DNA from: Gonium pectorale
Lineage: Eukaryota; Chlorophyta; Chlorophyceae; Chlamydomonadales; Volvocaceae
Length of the DNA stretch: 64,000 nucleotides
Assembly (NCBI GenBank): GCA_001584585.1
Contig: LSYV01000007.1
Coordinates: forward strand, 515,386-579,385
Direction of reading: 5' to 3'
Numbering within the stretch: position 1 is the stretch's first letter; each line of letters begins with the position of its first letter. Shown here one piece after another: positions 1 to 12,868 of this stretch. Made by a program: the position numbers and the translations under genes. A model generated the notes under the pieces. It had not been told where the DNA came from and made no database searches. It was given only the letters and a program-made list of their open reading frames with translations.

Positions 1-182
1 GACAAGCCTGTAGGTAGGCNCCCTACCGCAGCTGTCGGGGCCTCCTTCATAATAGCAATCATGTTACGATACCTGAAGCCCAAAGCAGCCTCAAATTGGT
101 CTCGAAGTTGCTCATAACATGGGCATTCACAGAACACATGTAGTTCATCATCTACAGCCGCGGCGTCACCACAGGCCTTGCA
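1..182 (-). mobile_element. 3' end of a non-LTR (LINE-like) reverse transcriptase ORF, partial and decayed
   Basis: Read on the minus strand from 182 down to the window edge there is an open frame with the cysteine-histidine motif that closes many LINE-type reverse transcriptases (zf-RVT type): CKACG, then about ten residues, then DDELHVFCECPCYEQLRDQF, i.e. CxxC...HxxCxC. An aromatic and charged stretch with RYRNMIAIMKEAP follows. Just upstream a TGA interrupts this frame (near 185), while a neighbouring frame continues with arginine-rich codons. A one-base shift would join them, so the copy looks decayed. The sequence has an ambiguous base N at position 20. The element runs off the left edge. 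The family cannot be named from so little, but the motif itself is clear. Confidence 0.62.
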
Positions 183-2352
183 CGCTCAGCCCGGGCTCGC
201 TCATTTGGCCGGTTCACCTCCGTCTCCCAACACCCTAGCGAACCGCATCAATGTTTGGTGCAAGCTGGGTGACATCACAGTCGCCGTGTGCAAAGGGTCT
301 CCCATCCAGCTGGCTGACCAGCAATCGGTCACCCCATCGACAAGCGCAAGCCTCGGGTCTGCCACGAAGGCCCGGTGGCACAGTGTATCGGGGAGCTCTA
401 CCATTCCGCCTGTACCAGCGGCGTAATCCAGGGATGCCGTCGGCTCGGCCCCTTGGGGAACACGTCCGTGCACACCTGCCTTCGGCTCTGCACCCCTTGT
501 CTATTCCGTCATGCTGCCCCGGGCCCGGCCCATTCTCCTGCGCCTGCTCGTGCGCAAGTTCCGTCACCGCCACCCCACCCTAGCCCTCGCACCTTGCACC
601 GCTTCTTCAAGTAGTCCCAGCTCTTGATACCGTCAGCCTGAGCGACATACACACACACACTTAACGCGAATGAGTACCCGACAGGCGTATGCGCTCTGCT
701 CAGGGCTAGGGTCTACTGCCGCGGCATTTTACGCAGCAAGTGAAACCGGTGCAACGGCGCAAGGGCCCGACCACGGGCTAGGTGCAGGGGCTGGATGCCC
801 ACGTTGCGTTTGGACTAGGGGCTAAAGCGCACGTGCTTGGGAACTGCCTGATGCAAGCACGCATACGGATCCACTTGAAAGCCCACAACGGCGGATTCAC
901 ACGTGTGACCAGCCTTAATCCTTCCGACCAACCCAGCCAATGGCGCTGTCTAGACAAGGGTAAGCGCAACAATAAGGATCATCGGGTTTGCAACGGTGTG
1001 GCATTTGGGTAATTCTGAATCGCCCGACATCATCTGACATCGTGACACATACTGACAGCCTTGGGCGACGGCCGCTCTGGGCAAGGCCCTCAAACGGGCG
1101 GCAGGGCCCAGCTAACCACATATCACTGCTGCAGCGCCCTCCTGGCTCGCTGGCATGCAGCGGCCCCGCGGGCGGCGCACCTTGCTGCAGCACTTTGCGA
1201 CCGTTTGGTCAGAGCAGAGGAACAGGTGCCGTCCGGGCATGTCTATCCGCAGGCTGGAGGCCATACGACGCATCGCGGCCTCACCCAGCGGTCCTGTGGA
1301 CAGAGGTGGTAGGGACGTTGACGTGCAAACGCGGGAGAGCCGAAGGGGGGCGCGACATGGAAAACATGCCGAAAGCCGGAGCCTGGAGGTGCGCGGCGCA
1401 ACACCTCTCAAGAGTAAAACACCAGGGCCGCCATTGCGCCGGCGCACCAGCATGGTCATACGAGCGCCTCTTGCGCACGTCGTGTGATATCCCGCACATT
1501 TCAAGCCGAGCAGCAACATTGTCCATGGTCCATGCACGGCCGCAAGCCCACCCACCCGTTGCTGTGCTGTAGTCGAATGAGTCCGTGGAGGAAGCACCCG
1601 GCCCATTCGCTCCAGCCGCTGCCGCCGTGAGCGCCTTCCTCAACTCTCCCGAGCACTGCCTGCAGAGCCCTGCAGCTCCGGCGGCTGACCGTCCAGCCCT
1701 GATCTTGGCGTAACCCCCAAACATGCGGAAGGGTGCCCGATCCAGCCGCTGCCAGACCTGCCGACGGGTGCGAAGGGACGGGAAGCGGTGGGACAGACCT
1801 GTCGGTTCGGCAGAACATGCCGTCATACACAGAACATGCCGTCATACACAATACACAGGCCGCCAGCACAGATGTTTTGCTGTGGCACGACGTACCCACC
1901 CCCTACCAGTTGTGATCAAAGTAAAAGCTACCTGAACGGAAGATCCACAAGCGCGCATGTGTCTTTCTGTCTCTTCTGCCGAAAGGTGTGAATCCAAGCT
2001 GGTGACAGGTGCGCTCTAAGTTGTCGATTGCTTCCTTATATGCAGTAGACAGCGTGAAATTACAGTTTGCTTACATCCGTTACAACGAAAGTTCACCGAC
2101 TGCACGAAAACGGTATCCTGCCTCTGTGCTTGCTTTGGGACCCAGTTTTCCTGCTTACATCTGCATTATAGACATGCATCATAAAAGCGCCGGGTTGTTA
2201 TAGTCTTTTTCTCCACGGAGACGGTAAACAGCGCGCTCGGGCTTGCAAGGCCGCAGGTCTCCGGCAGAATCAACAGCTGCGCTTGATGGAGATTTCCTTA
2301 TGGATCTGATGTGGTAGACGCTGGGTCGGTCCCAAGGGTCCGGCTCGGGCCA
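183..2352. other. Gene-poor stretch upstream of mTERF-like gene A
   Basis: No convincing gene was seen. The GC-rich open frames between 200 and 1900 overlap on both strands and show no recognisable domain. Positions about 650-661 hold a short AC repeat. A 19-base unit (agaacatgccgtcatacac) occurs twice in tandem at about 1810-1848. From about 1900 to 2300 the base composition becomes more AT-rich. The 5' untranslated region and promoter of gene A are expected at its right end. Confidence 0.4.
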
Positions 2353-5300
2353 ATGCCTGGTACTTTTGGCGTGGGCATTGGTCGGCGGAGCTGGTCCAAC
2401 CCCTCACCGCAGCAGCCGGGTCCCGCACGGCGGGCCCAGCCGTCCTTGCAGCGGCGTTCCCCTGGCGGACCCTCCCATGACACAGCGCCAGCCGCCCCCT
2501 TCCGTGATGGCAGTGGCAGCGCCTCAGGAGCCCGTGACGGAGGCAGCGGGAGCGGGAGAGGTCAACCCACGGACGCATGGCCTGGCCGCAGCCCCCACGG
2601 GGCTGGCGTCGGGGCCAGCCGCGTTCTACCTGATAGCTCCGCAGTCGGCGCCCGACTTGGCGCGGTGTCGCAGGAGCCATCGGACCGCAGCCTAGCGGAT
2701 GAGATCCGGGAGCTGGAGAGGCTGTACGGAGCAAGTACGGCGGAGCTGAGTGGTCTGGGCGGCAGGGGGTCGCGGGGTAACGCACGGAAACGTATACGGG
2801 AATTCGGGCGTTGTGAACGCAGCACAGTGGCTGCGTGCTGCCCTGGGCACACCGTCCTGATGGTGGATTCGCTCGCTCCAAACTTCGTCACTTGCGCTTG
2901 CCGGACCTTCCCACCACCTCAAGAGGTCACACGTTTTCGTGGTTGCGGACCCGCCAACACTGCGCCTTTCATCATTGCTGTTCCTTTCCTTTCGGACCTC
3001 ACCGATGTCTCGCTCCCTGCCATGCACCAACATCGTGATCCGCTCCCCGTGCCCCACGCGCGCCCAGCTGACCGGCGGCGCTCCAGCTACCGCAGCCGCC
3101 AGCAGCTGCTTGACCGCCAGGCGGCGGCACGGGAGGCCCTGTACGGCGCCCGCCACCGCGACGCCGATGTACGGCTGCTGGCGTTACGAAGGGAGCTGGC
3201 GGCGGCGGGCAAGCTGCGCCGCCGGGGCCGCTTCGCCGACAACGACGCGATGCCGCGCCGCTCCACCTGGCACAAGCTTGCGCCCGAGCTACAGCGGACC
3301 ATACGTGAGGGGGAACAGGGGCAGGCGCAAGACGAGGAGTTGGCGTTGGGACAGGGGTAGTGAAGAAGGGAAACCGGTCGCGTCGAATTGGGACAGGGGG
3401 GTGACGGACGAACACGGGGATGGGGCGTAGTACCATGCGCCGTGTAGGCATGGAGGCTGCACGAACGCAGCCGCTCCATGCCCAGATCTCGTTCACGCTT
3501 CACAGCACGAGCTTCACGAGCGCGGTCCTACCAGGGTGGACTGAACAGGGATGGGGCGTGTGCGGCACGCACGGACGGAGCCGGCTAGCGCTGCTGCATG
3601 CTCAGCCAACTTGCCCAGCCAATGTGCTCAGCGCCGAATGCCAAGCTTGCTGCCCGTCCTGCTCTCTTTTCAACCCACACAGCCAGCGTTCATGCCCGCC
3701 GGATTATGGGCGGTTGCCCTTAGCTCCCGTGTCCGATGCAAACGCCGCAGTTGAGGAGCGCGCCTCCGCGCTCCAGGAGGAGGTGGCGCTGCCTCTTCCG
3801 GCCGGCCGGCGCCTCTACGCGTCGGTCCCCGGTCTGCTGTGTGACATCACGTACGGTGTGGCGACGAAATTGAAGTCGCTGGCCGCGCGGCTGGGCTGCG
3901 GCGTCGCGGCCGCGGCCGCGGCGGTGGGTTGGGTCCTTGGTTGGCGAAGTCACCCGGGCAGCCCCTGGCAGCCCCATAGCCAATGCGACGGGGCCTGCGC
4001 TTAACGAACGATTGCATTCAGCAATGCCGTGGCGCGCAGCACCCGGCCGGAGGCGGTAGCTGGTTCAGTGGCTTGGCTTTGACGGAGCATTGCTTGCTAA
4101 ACCTTTGTCCTCCCCCGTTGCTCACTGGGTGTCGGAACTGCCAACAGGTTGTTGCGCGGCCCCTGCTTGCGGAGCTGCGCCCCGATGTCCTCGAGGTGGG
4201 GCCAGCTCTGCGCTGCACCTTTGGGCACGTTCCAGGCCCTACCAAACGCCGGGCGCAGCGCCGTGCCCATGCACTAAGTAGGCATGTTCATGTAGGATCA
4301 GGGCGGAACATGCCTTGGGCAGCTCGGCAACTGTTGCTACCTCCTCACCACCCTCTCTGGGGCTGGTCCAACTGCGGTCCCTCACCAGACTGCCTCCTTC
4401 CTACTACTTCCCGTGGAACCAGTACGGGGGCCTTTTCTCGCTTCCCCCACCCGCTCAACCTGTAGTCTCCCTGGGGGCCGCTGCGCAGGCGTGCGCCGCT
4501 GAGGTGTCACTGTGGCTGGGGGCAGGGTCGCCGCTGAGCCTGACGGCGGGGCGCCTGGCGCGGGAGCCCTCACTGCTACTCGACGGGCCGCGGCCGCTGC
4601 TGGCGAGGTGCGGGGAGGGACGGCCAGAATGGGCACCTGGAAATAGTACTTAATGGAAAGTTGTGCGGGGGCTCTGTGCAGAGCGCGCTGGTCTGGCGGG
4701 TACAAGCCTGTTTTACAGCCGCTCGCTTGGTATGCGCGCTCTGCGCTTCATTGGGGGTCTGCGCAATCGTTGCCGCCCTGGCCGCCGTGGCCCCGTGAAG
4801 CGCGTGGTGCTGTGCCGTTTGCTCGGCTACTCGACATGGCGCTGGAGCCCCGAGCGCTGCCAGACGTACCTCCACACGCGCTGCACCGAGCTCTGAAAAC
4901 TCCAAGGCTCCCGTGTCCACAGCCTGAACCGCTAGCCCACAAGTGGATCCGTAACCCTGCAGGTGTCAGGCGCTGGAAGCGTCTCTGGCGTTGCCGCGGT
5001 CCTCCGCGCTGCAGATGATGCTGGACCAACCTCGGCTGATCGCAGTCGATCCCGGTGACATACCCAAACGTGCGGCAGCGGCCCAGCGGATAGCGGCCCT
5101 CGCAGCTGGGGCGATGACCGCGTCGGCGGCGCTAGGACCGGAGGCTGAAACGCCTCCGGCTGCGCTGAGGGTTGCGGCGGGGGTGGCAGTCGGTAGCAGC
5201 GCTGATGACGGCGGCGCGGGCACGGAGGCGCGGACGACGGATTCCGTCAGCGTGCCCCCCGGGCTGCTGCTCTTAACCGGCTCACAGGTGTGAACTTCCA

Positions 5301-8300
5301 TGCAGAGTTTGTCGTTGCGCTCGTTGCGGGGGTGCCCTCAGGGAGTAAAGGTTAAGAGCCTCAGGTAATCCAAAACGGTGGGCCTTGGCGCCTGGCCTTG
5401 CGGGGTTCCGTCCGGTAGCCATGCCTTGCCCTTTCATCCTGACTCGACATGTGCCGGCCTTCGCTGCCCGGTGCTTTTTGCCCGTCCGCATCCTGCTCTC
5501 GACATACCATTGAACGCTTCAAACAGCTAGTCCCACATCTGTGCGCCCCGAGCTGCTGTACCCGCCCTGCCTGAACTGGTGCCCCCTCCCACATCAACAG
5601 ATGAAAGCGTGCTTGCAGCTGCTGCAGCAGCTGCTGGGCCTGTCACCTCCCGACGCCGCGGCGCTCTTGGTGGCCCAGCCCGCCCTCGCCCTGGCGGCTC
5701 CGGCCGCACTGCGCTCTGCGGTGGACTTTCTGCTTGTAGCGCTTGTCCCGCCTGAGCCCGGGCCCGGTCCCGAACGCCCAGGATGCAGAGAGGCCGCGCC
5801 CGGCTTACGAATGTCGGCAATGCGCGCTAGGGTTGCACCCTCTGTCCCAGGCGCTCAGAACCAGGACCGGCCAGAATGTCAGCCACAGGAGCAGCAGCAG
5901 CAGGATGGCCCGCTGCGGCTTGGGGGTTCCCAGAGCGAAAGCATCGAGCCTTGCGCGGGGAAGCGGCGTCCGCGCCCCAGCCAAGAGCGGCCGCCTCAGC
6001 AGCTGCCGCCGCTGCACGTACAGTCGCTGGTGCGCCGCTGCCCTGACGCGTTGCTGCTGCAGCCCGCGCGGGCGGCGGCAGCGCTGGACCGCCTGACAGC
6101 CGTCCTGGCGGAGATCATTACGGGCGAGCAGGGAGCCGATGTCCCCGGAATAGCGACGGCTGGCAGGGTTGGCGACGCAGGGTATGCAGCCAGTTCGTCT
6201 GGCAGCATGGAGGTAGCTGACGGGCTGTCCGCAGGGGGGCGCCACGCCAGCACGAGGCAGGCGGCCCGTGGCGCTGCTGCGGGGCGTGCCGACGACTCGC
6301 GGCACCCGCAACGGGGCAGAGGCAGCCACGGCGCCGGGGCTGGGGCTGACCGCATGCTGCATCAACAGCATAGTAAGGAGGCCGCTGCTGCGGCGGCGCA
6401 GCATAAAGGCGACGATCTCGGCAGCGGAGTCGCCGGAGCAGCCTGGCGGGAAGCCCGTGCGGCAGCGGTTGGCATAGTGGCATTGGCGCCGCAGCTACTG
6501 CTGTGCCGGTTAGTGGGCCCCGGTGCGGGCTCCGCTACAGAGACGGGCACTGCGCGAGAGCGGCAGACGAGCGTGCTTGCCTGGGTGAAGGTGAGTGGAT
6601 AGGGATTAGGGCGGGAAGGCCCTGTATTGCCTGGCCCGCGCGCTATGGTATTGCACGCCGCGGCTTGATGTGACGCGGCGGTGCGGCACCCCGCGTGGGA
6701 AGCTGTTTTTGCGCTTCTAGTGGGGCGACTGCCCAATCCACAGTCCTACGTTGTTGTAGATGGTTGACTCTGCTGATGGGTCCTGTCTGCTAAATGGAAG
6801 TCAAGGGGCCTGCGGCACCGAAGCATTACGGTAGTGAGAGGGCTTTCTTATCCCACACCACGTTAGTAAGCCTATCGTTCACCCACAGATGGTGGACGAG
6901 GCGCAGCGGAAGCGCAGCATCGACGCAGCCTCCCTTGCAGCCGACGGCCCCGAGTGGCCGCGGCCACTGGTGCCCCTCCCCTGGGACCTTGACCAAGGCG
7001 TCCCCAGCAGCGACAGCGGCAGCGGCACCGGCTTCAACGGCGGCGATGGTGACGGCGGCGCGACAGCGGTGCTCATGGCGACGGCGGCGTCCGTGGGTGC
7101 TGCCACCGTGCCCATCCATCTGGGATTGCGCGAGGCCGAGCTCTTGCGGCTTCTCGAGCCGGCCTACCACACCTGGTTAGGCGCAGCTGGCTCAAGCCAT
7201 GGCGCACAAGATGATGTCGGGATCACAGGCGCATCGGGCGGGGCTGCACCCCGTGGCCCGTATGGCCAGTATGGCCGAGGCCTCCGCGGCTGGCTGTGGC
7301 GACAGGTGCTGCCCGCTGAGCCGCGCCTCCTGCTGCTGCCGTCAGAGCGCCTTGCCGCCACCGCAGCGACGCTGGCGGGCTGGCTGGGGGTGCCGCTCGA
7401 AGCTCTGGCCCTGTACGTGCTGCCTCCGCCAGAAGGGCCGCCATCACAGCCATTGACGGGCATGGAAGCGGAGGCGGCGCGGGCGGTGCAGCAAAGGCTG
7501 TGGTGCGTCGGGACCGCGGGCGGCGAGGGAGCGGCTGGGTTGCCGTCGCAGCACGCCTCGCTCCTCACGGCCTTCCCTGAAGCGCTGCAGCGCGCCGGCT
7601 ACTGCGTGTGGGCGTGGCTCGGAGGCGGCGCCGCCGTCGCCGCAGCCGACGTGGCAGCGGTGCTGCGCGCCCTCCCGGGCCTTCTGCATGATACAGTAAC
7701 CGCGCGCGTCGTCGCGTGCGTGCTGTATGCGCTGCTGTATGACGGCGCCGAATGCGGAGGTGGCGCCGAAACCAGCGCGGCGTCGGCGGCGTCGGCGGCG
7801 TCACCGCCGGCCTGGGCCCTCGTTGGCCTAACAGGTGCTGCTGCTGTCGGCCCCGGCAGCCCGGGAGAGGCGGTGTTAGCCGCCGGGTCCCGTGCCCCTG
7901 AGCTGCCCGCACTGCCAGCTGAGGCCGCCGCACTGTTGCTCCGGCACCCCGGCGACATGCTGTCTCCCACGCTGCTGGAAATGCTGGCCGAGCCGGTGCC
8001 AGCGAAGCCGCCGTCATCGCATACCGCTCCGTGGTCCGCAGGCGCGGGTACCGCAGCCGCACACGAGGCAGCGCCGCCAGGTCGGGGCCATGGCAGCGAC
8101 GATGGGGGCCGCTGCTGTGCCAGCAGGGCAGCTACCAGGCTGGGTCGGGCGGTGACGCGGCTGGCGGCGCTGTTGGGCGTGGGCCGCCCCGCAGCGGCCA
8201 CCGTGGTGTTGTCCAGTGGAGGCCGGGCTGCGGAGCTTGTGGAGCAGCTCCCTGCTGAGGCCGAGGAAAGCGTGGCGCAGGTGAGGGACCCCGCGCGGGA

Positions 8301-9214
8301 GGCTTCAGCCATTACAGCGGGAAGCGCCTGCAAGCCAACAGCGGCGCAATTGACTTGCATCCTGCTGTAAACGTGCGCCTCGCAACGGCGGTGTGCTCCC
8401 GGAGACGCCCCCGGCGGTTTGCTCCCGAAGTGCATGGCTCCTACAATTTACTCGTGCACAAGCGCACAGCTCACCTTGCTCCTTGTCCGGGACTCCCGGT
8501 AAAAATAAAATTGATGGAATTGGGATGACCCGGTGTTGTAACATCTCCCATCCAACCTGTTTGCTCGCAGGCCATGGCGCTGGTGCAGCGCTGCAGCTCC
8601 TGGAGGCGCGAGCTGCAGCGCTACGTGTTCGGCAACACCTCGACTGTAGGGTTTGGAGACGGGCATCGCGGCAGCGGCGGCGGCGGTGCTGGCGGCGGTA
8701 GCGGCCCTGGCGTAGCTGAGGACTTGGAGACCGTTGCAGCGTCGGCGTGGGAGCTTCTGGCGGTGCTTCGCGAGTGGCGGCGCGTGGGCCGGATGGAGGA
8801 GCTTGCGGCCAACGGTGAGCGGTTGGGCGGTGCGTCCCATAGGCGCATAGCCTGGGTGGAGCAGACGTGCCTGAGGGAGCGGGGATGAGGACAGGGCGGC
8901 AAGGAGGCAGCTGCACTGCGGTCGTTGACCAGCTCCTTGTCTGGTCAGCTGCAAGGATGCTTTGGGCGGTCGGGTACGCGCCCTAGTAACGGTATGTCCC
9001 AACTCCTGTGGCTTCCCGACCTCCCTGCGGTCCGTTTGAGCCATGGCCGGCATGTGGGGCGGCCTCCCGCGCTACCCTCCTGATCTCTCTCCCGCGTGTC
9101 CACTGGCCGGCAGGCATGCAAGACGCGGTCAGCTATGTGACCGTGCTGCAGATGCCTGAGGAGGAGTGGCGTGACGTGGCTGCCATGTACGCGGGCGTGG
9201 GCCGACTGCCATGA
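2353..9214 (+). CDS. mTERF-like organellar nucleic-acid-binding protein (gene A), 10 exons
   Basis: Predicted exons: 2353-2776, 3068-3304, 3751-3923, 4148-4195, 4489-4607, 4963-5287, 5601-6590, 6889-8280, 8571-8814, 9114-9214. All nine introns are GT-AG and all phases agree, giving about 1350 residues ending at TGA 9212-9214. The protein repeats an mTERF-like helical unit, e.g. LYASVPGLLCD with KLKSLAARLGC, REPSLLLDGPRPLLAR, LLGLSPPDAAALLVAQPAL, VRRCPDALLLQPARAAAAL and AEPRLLLLPSERLAATAATL. Long low-complexity Gln/Ala/Gly insertions separate the units in the two big exons. mTERF proteins are known to act in mitochondria or chloroplasts on transcription, RNA processing or ribosomes; the target here is unknown. 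The start is uncertain: ATG 2353 is the first in-frame ATG and gives an Arg/Ser/Pro-rich leader compatible with organelle import. An alternative donor for exon 1 lies near 2733 in the same phase. A TGTAA, the usual green-algal poly(A) signal, lies at 9618-9622. Confidence 0.68.
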
Positions 9215-11671
9215 TGCTGGGCGGCTAGGTCCCGACGGCACGTGGGCAGCCTCACGGCTCGCCTTGGGCTGCGGGGGGCGATGGCCTTGGGTGGAAGGGC
9301 CCGGTGCGTGGCGGTCGAGGGCCAAACGGGGTCGCAGCATGAGGGTCAACCTGCGACGTTGTGAAGGTATCCTCGTACGTACCGGTACAGCCGTTTCGGA
9401 CAACGAGCACCCCTTCTAGATGTACATTACGTGCGTACCCACTACTTTGCCTTGGCTGTCCCGAGAGCCGTGCCGTTGATAGATTCATAGCGTGGGCGAC
9501 GGTGATAGATTCATAGACTACATCCCTGGGTCGAAGCAATACATGCCCGTATCCTCTGTACGGAACGAGAACTGCCGTTGCCCGTCTCCGCATCAATGCC
9601 CAGTGCAATCTGTTACCTGTAACGTGAGTACTGGCCACCCCCGGCACGTGGCAACTGAAAGGACTCAACCGCGGAAGCAATTGCCTCATCGTCAGCCATT
9701 GTCTACCAACATGTTACATGGACGCTGTGCGCGTCGGGGCTGTAGCGCGGGCCTGCCCGTCGAACGCACAGCCCCACCAGCCCCACGGGTATGCAGTGCA
9801 CGGCGAGCGCAATGTCCACCCGAGCGATGTCAACGTATCGCGTGCACCATGTAGCTTTCCAACAAGATGGCAGTGCCCAGTTGCGGGCAAGAGCGAAAAA
9901 AGATAAATCTGCAGAGGAAGAGGGAGCTCGCCTCTACGGACCTACACACCCGAAGGCGCGACGTTTCCAGTAGGGCGGGCGGGTACAATGCAAGGAATGT
10001 GACGTTCGTCCCGCCCCCACCCCAACGACCGGCTTACCATCCTACCCGGTTTGTCGAACTTCACCAAGAGCATTCCACTGTCGGCCGCCTCTTGCAGCCC
10101 GTGCCGGCCACGTCTTCGTGTGGGTTTCTTCGCGCGGTTGCACTCGTAGGCTGAGGACGTGGCAGCCGCTGCTGCGCCGCACGGCGGCCAGCAGCACTGT
10201 ATCAGTCTGGAGGAAGCGGTGGAGGCTGCGTGCCGAAACACCCGTTGCTTGAGAGTTGAGACGGTCGCTGCGACAGGGCAGCTGGCTTTTTGCAAATGGG
10301 TATCGTAGGTGCTCAACTTAGCCTCGGTGGCGACGCCCTGCATCACTAAGTGTCCCCGTCGTGACTGCGTTCGTATCGTTCTCGGCCAGCATCATGGGAT
10401 CGCATCGAAGCGCTGCGACTAGCACGGGGTGGCATACCGTCTGGGACATGAAGGCAGGGAGATTGGTTACATGGCAGGGGCCAGTCCGGGATAGCATACC
10501 GCCTGGGGCATGAAGGCAGGGACGGGGGTGGTTGCGGCATGCCGCGGTGGGGATGGTCGCGCAGCGTGAGAGCGGTCCTCAGCGCAAATGAGCACGGAAG
10601 AGGCAGAAGGGCCCTGTGGCACATCAATCGCCATCGAGGATGACGGACGAACGACCTCAGTGTGTCTACCTCATCACCGCCCAAGAATAGTAAAAAGTAG
10701 CGCAGCGGGAGCTGAGACACACAGCTATCGCACGCGCCCCTAACCTTACCTACGCAACGCAGCACAGCAGGGCCCGATCCGTGACGATCCTCAGCCTTCC
10801 AGTTGGGACTCCATGCGCTCTGATCCCCTAAACAGTCGAGTCGAGTCAAGCTTTGTTACCAGCAAGCTGCCCATTCCACATATTGCCATGACCGACCCCG
10901 TATAGCTCAGGAAGGCCAACGAGAAGCCGGTCCAATCTTCGGTCACAATCCCTATCCGTATGGCGGACGTCCAGACACAGCTCCCTAACCGTGTCGCAAT
11001 GCCAGGCGGTGCAAGCTTTCTTTTGTGTGTGATGCGTCACATAATTGCTTGCAAGCATGCTGGTACATTGGACGTCGCCACCCCACCGGCTCATGCACAA
11101 CACCACAACGAGCACGAGAGCGCGTACTGCTGCTGGTCAAGGTCAGCGGGCCCTGCTCGATTCGACCCCACAAGCTACGCTCCAATGCCCTTCTTCAAAT
11201 GGCCCATGCGTTTCTGCCACGATGCAGTCAAAAACACAACTCCTCTCAAGCGCTGAGAACAGCGCTGGCAGCAGCCCGCAACCACACAGGTACGCAGACC
11301 CACCTAGCAGCAGCAGCATCTACCCCGTATACCCCAGGTCCGCAAATGATCGTGCTGCTGTTTGTTCCCAGCTGCTCACATACCGTTGCCCTGCTCTTAG
11401 CTGCCGGCAGAGCCATGGGCGCCCACATGTACTCAGCGCGAGCTACCGAGCGCTCAAGTCCATTTGCCAATGGGCACCCGCAGAAAGGAGAACTCCCCTC
11501 ATGAGGGCACGGCGTAGCGAGACCCGCCAATGATGAGAGCCGCAGCCACTACTATCTCTCAGCCTTGCTGTGCTCCAGCGAAGGGGGTCCAGCACTCCCA
11601 ACACTCCCTTCCACGCTCTCGTCCAGCACCAGCACGGATGCGCTGTCAATTTGGGCAGGCCGAGAAGTCCG
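9215..11671. other. Intergenic region with dispersed repeat copy 1 and a tandem duplication
   Basis: No gene was recognised. The region should contain the 3' untranslated parts of gene A and, from the other side, of the PRA1 gene. It holds copy 1 of a dispersed repeat (about 9931-10066), a 14-base direct repeat (tgatagattcatag at about 9477 and 9503), and an imperfect duplication with gcataccgtctgggacatga near 10432 and a close match near 10494. Open frames around 10960-11530 on both strands look like chance frames. Confidence 0.4.
9931..10066 (+). repeat. Dispersed repeat, copy 1
   Basis: The core contains CGAAGGCGCGACGTTTCC followed by a GGGCGGGCGGG tract and, 30 bases on, CGTTCGTCCCGCCCC, so it has short GC-rich inverted ends inside it. 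Similar copies lie at about 18013-18105 (minus) and 55283-55413 (plus). Copies 1 and 3 stay similar for about 50 bases further downstream (gaccggctta, then acccggtttgtcg). In all three the same frame encodes a peptide close to RRRDVSSRAGGYNARNVTF. The type of element is unknown. Confidence 0.7.
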
Positions 11672-12868
11672 CTATACAGTGGTGGTTCCCGTTGGCGCCG
11701 TTGGGACCGTGAACATGCTGAGGAAGCCCTGCTGCGTCTGTGGGGAATGTTGTAAAGGGCCGGGGAGGCGCACACGCCACAACATTGAGTGCATGGAACT
11801 CAGAGGGCATCAGAAGCTGGCGGCGACTCAAAATAAACTGGCAAGGGCGAGTGCAAAGCGGAGACCGCAGTCACATTGGGCTATACTAGCGGTGAGACAG
11901 CGGTCGTTTGTTGGTGCCGTCACATCCTCCCTCTCCCGCGTGTCCCGAGCCCCTAACAGCATTTCCCTGCGTATGGAGGTGCCGCCGTGACGTGGGCTTA
12001 CCTCCCCCTCATCAATGAACAAGTTGTCGGGCTCCCGGAAAGCACCGTGCAACGCGACGACCGCCAGGCTGAGGCTGAGCGCCGAAAAGAATACCGTGCC
12101 AACACTGCGGAGGGGAAATTTGCCGTGCATTCAACGCCTCGCACAAGTGTCCTCCTTCCGCAACCTGCCTAAAACAGCACTTTGCGCCGTCCTCTCCCAC
12201 CCAGGCGCACCTCGTCACGAAGAAAATCATGATGAAGGTGATGGCGGACATCCCGATGAGCTTTTCCCGGTCGCTGCAGACGAATACCCACACACACTCC
12301 CTTGTTAGCTTTGTTCTTCCCCGACCAGGGTACTTGCAGCACGAATGCATAGGCCGCACCTCAGCGTTCGGCCACCGATGGTCAGCGGAGCTGTCCGAAG
12401 CAGGAAGACGTAAATCCAGCTAGCCAGCAGAGCCCCAAGTACTAGAAGCGAGGACGGGTGCATGAGGAAGGTGACCGCGGTGGTGAGCAGCACCACGATC
12501 AAGTAGTTGACACGGAAATAATTTGCATTCTTGCGTAGACGCGAGGTTGCCTGCAGGAAGGCAATTCAAGGGAATGGCATCATTTGCAGCGCGCTGAAAA
12601 ACGACCGCGCTTGCAACAGCGCTTGCGACTCCTACCTCTGCGAAGCTCGCCGGCTTTGAGAAGGCGTTCCTGTCCACAGCCTCAGCCCATGGCTTCCTCT
12701 ACAACGAAAGCGCTGCATGAAGCGGTCGTCCTCGTCCAACGCAACTGCGTCTGACCACACCTGCTTGACGATGTTCCCAACGTAATCTTTAAGGCGCCCA
12801 GCTATGATTGTGAGAGCGCTGGTAGCAGCAGGTGACGCGAGCGCGGTCGCTGGTGCAGTCTGGGCCAT
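11672..12868 (-). CDS. PRA1: PRA1 family protein (prenylated Rab acceptor), 6 exons, 197 aa
   Basis: Minus-strand exons: 12868-12761, 12698-12636, 12550-12360, 12273-12211, 12104-12002 and 11737-11672, ending at TAG. Every junction is GT-AG and the phases (0,0,2,2,0) join without a break. The protein shows the PRA1 order: a hydrophilic N-terminus, RKPWAEAVDRNAFSKPASF, then RLRKNANYFRVNYLIVVLLT, two hydrophobic blocks (VTFLMHPSSLLVLGALLASW and SAITFIMIFFVTS), TAPLTIGGRTL between them, and a third block with SLSLAVVALHGAFREPDNLF near the C-terminus. PRA1 proteins are small four-helix membrane proteins of the ER, Golgi and endosomes that bind prenylated Rab GTPases and help vesicle traffic. Length fits the family (about 180-220 aa). 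The start was chosen because exon 1 opens with ATG and carries a typical short variable head. Convergent with gene A. Confidence 0.9.

Noticed and set aside
4663..4896. Plus-strand frame inside intron 5 of gene A
   Set aside because: Exons 4489-4607 and 4963-5287 join in phase directly (LLAR then CQALEASLAL), so no exon is needed here.
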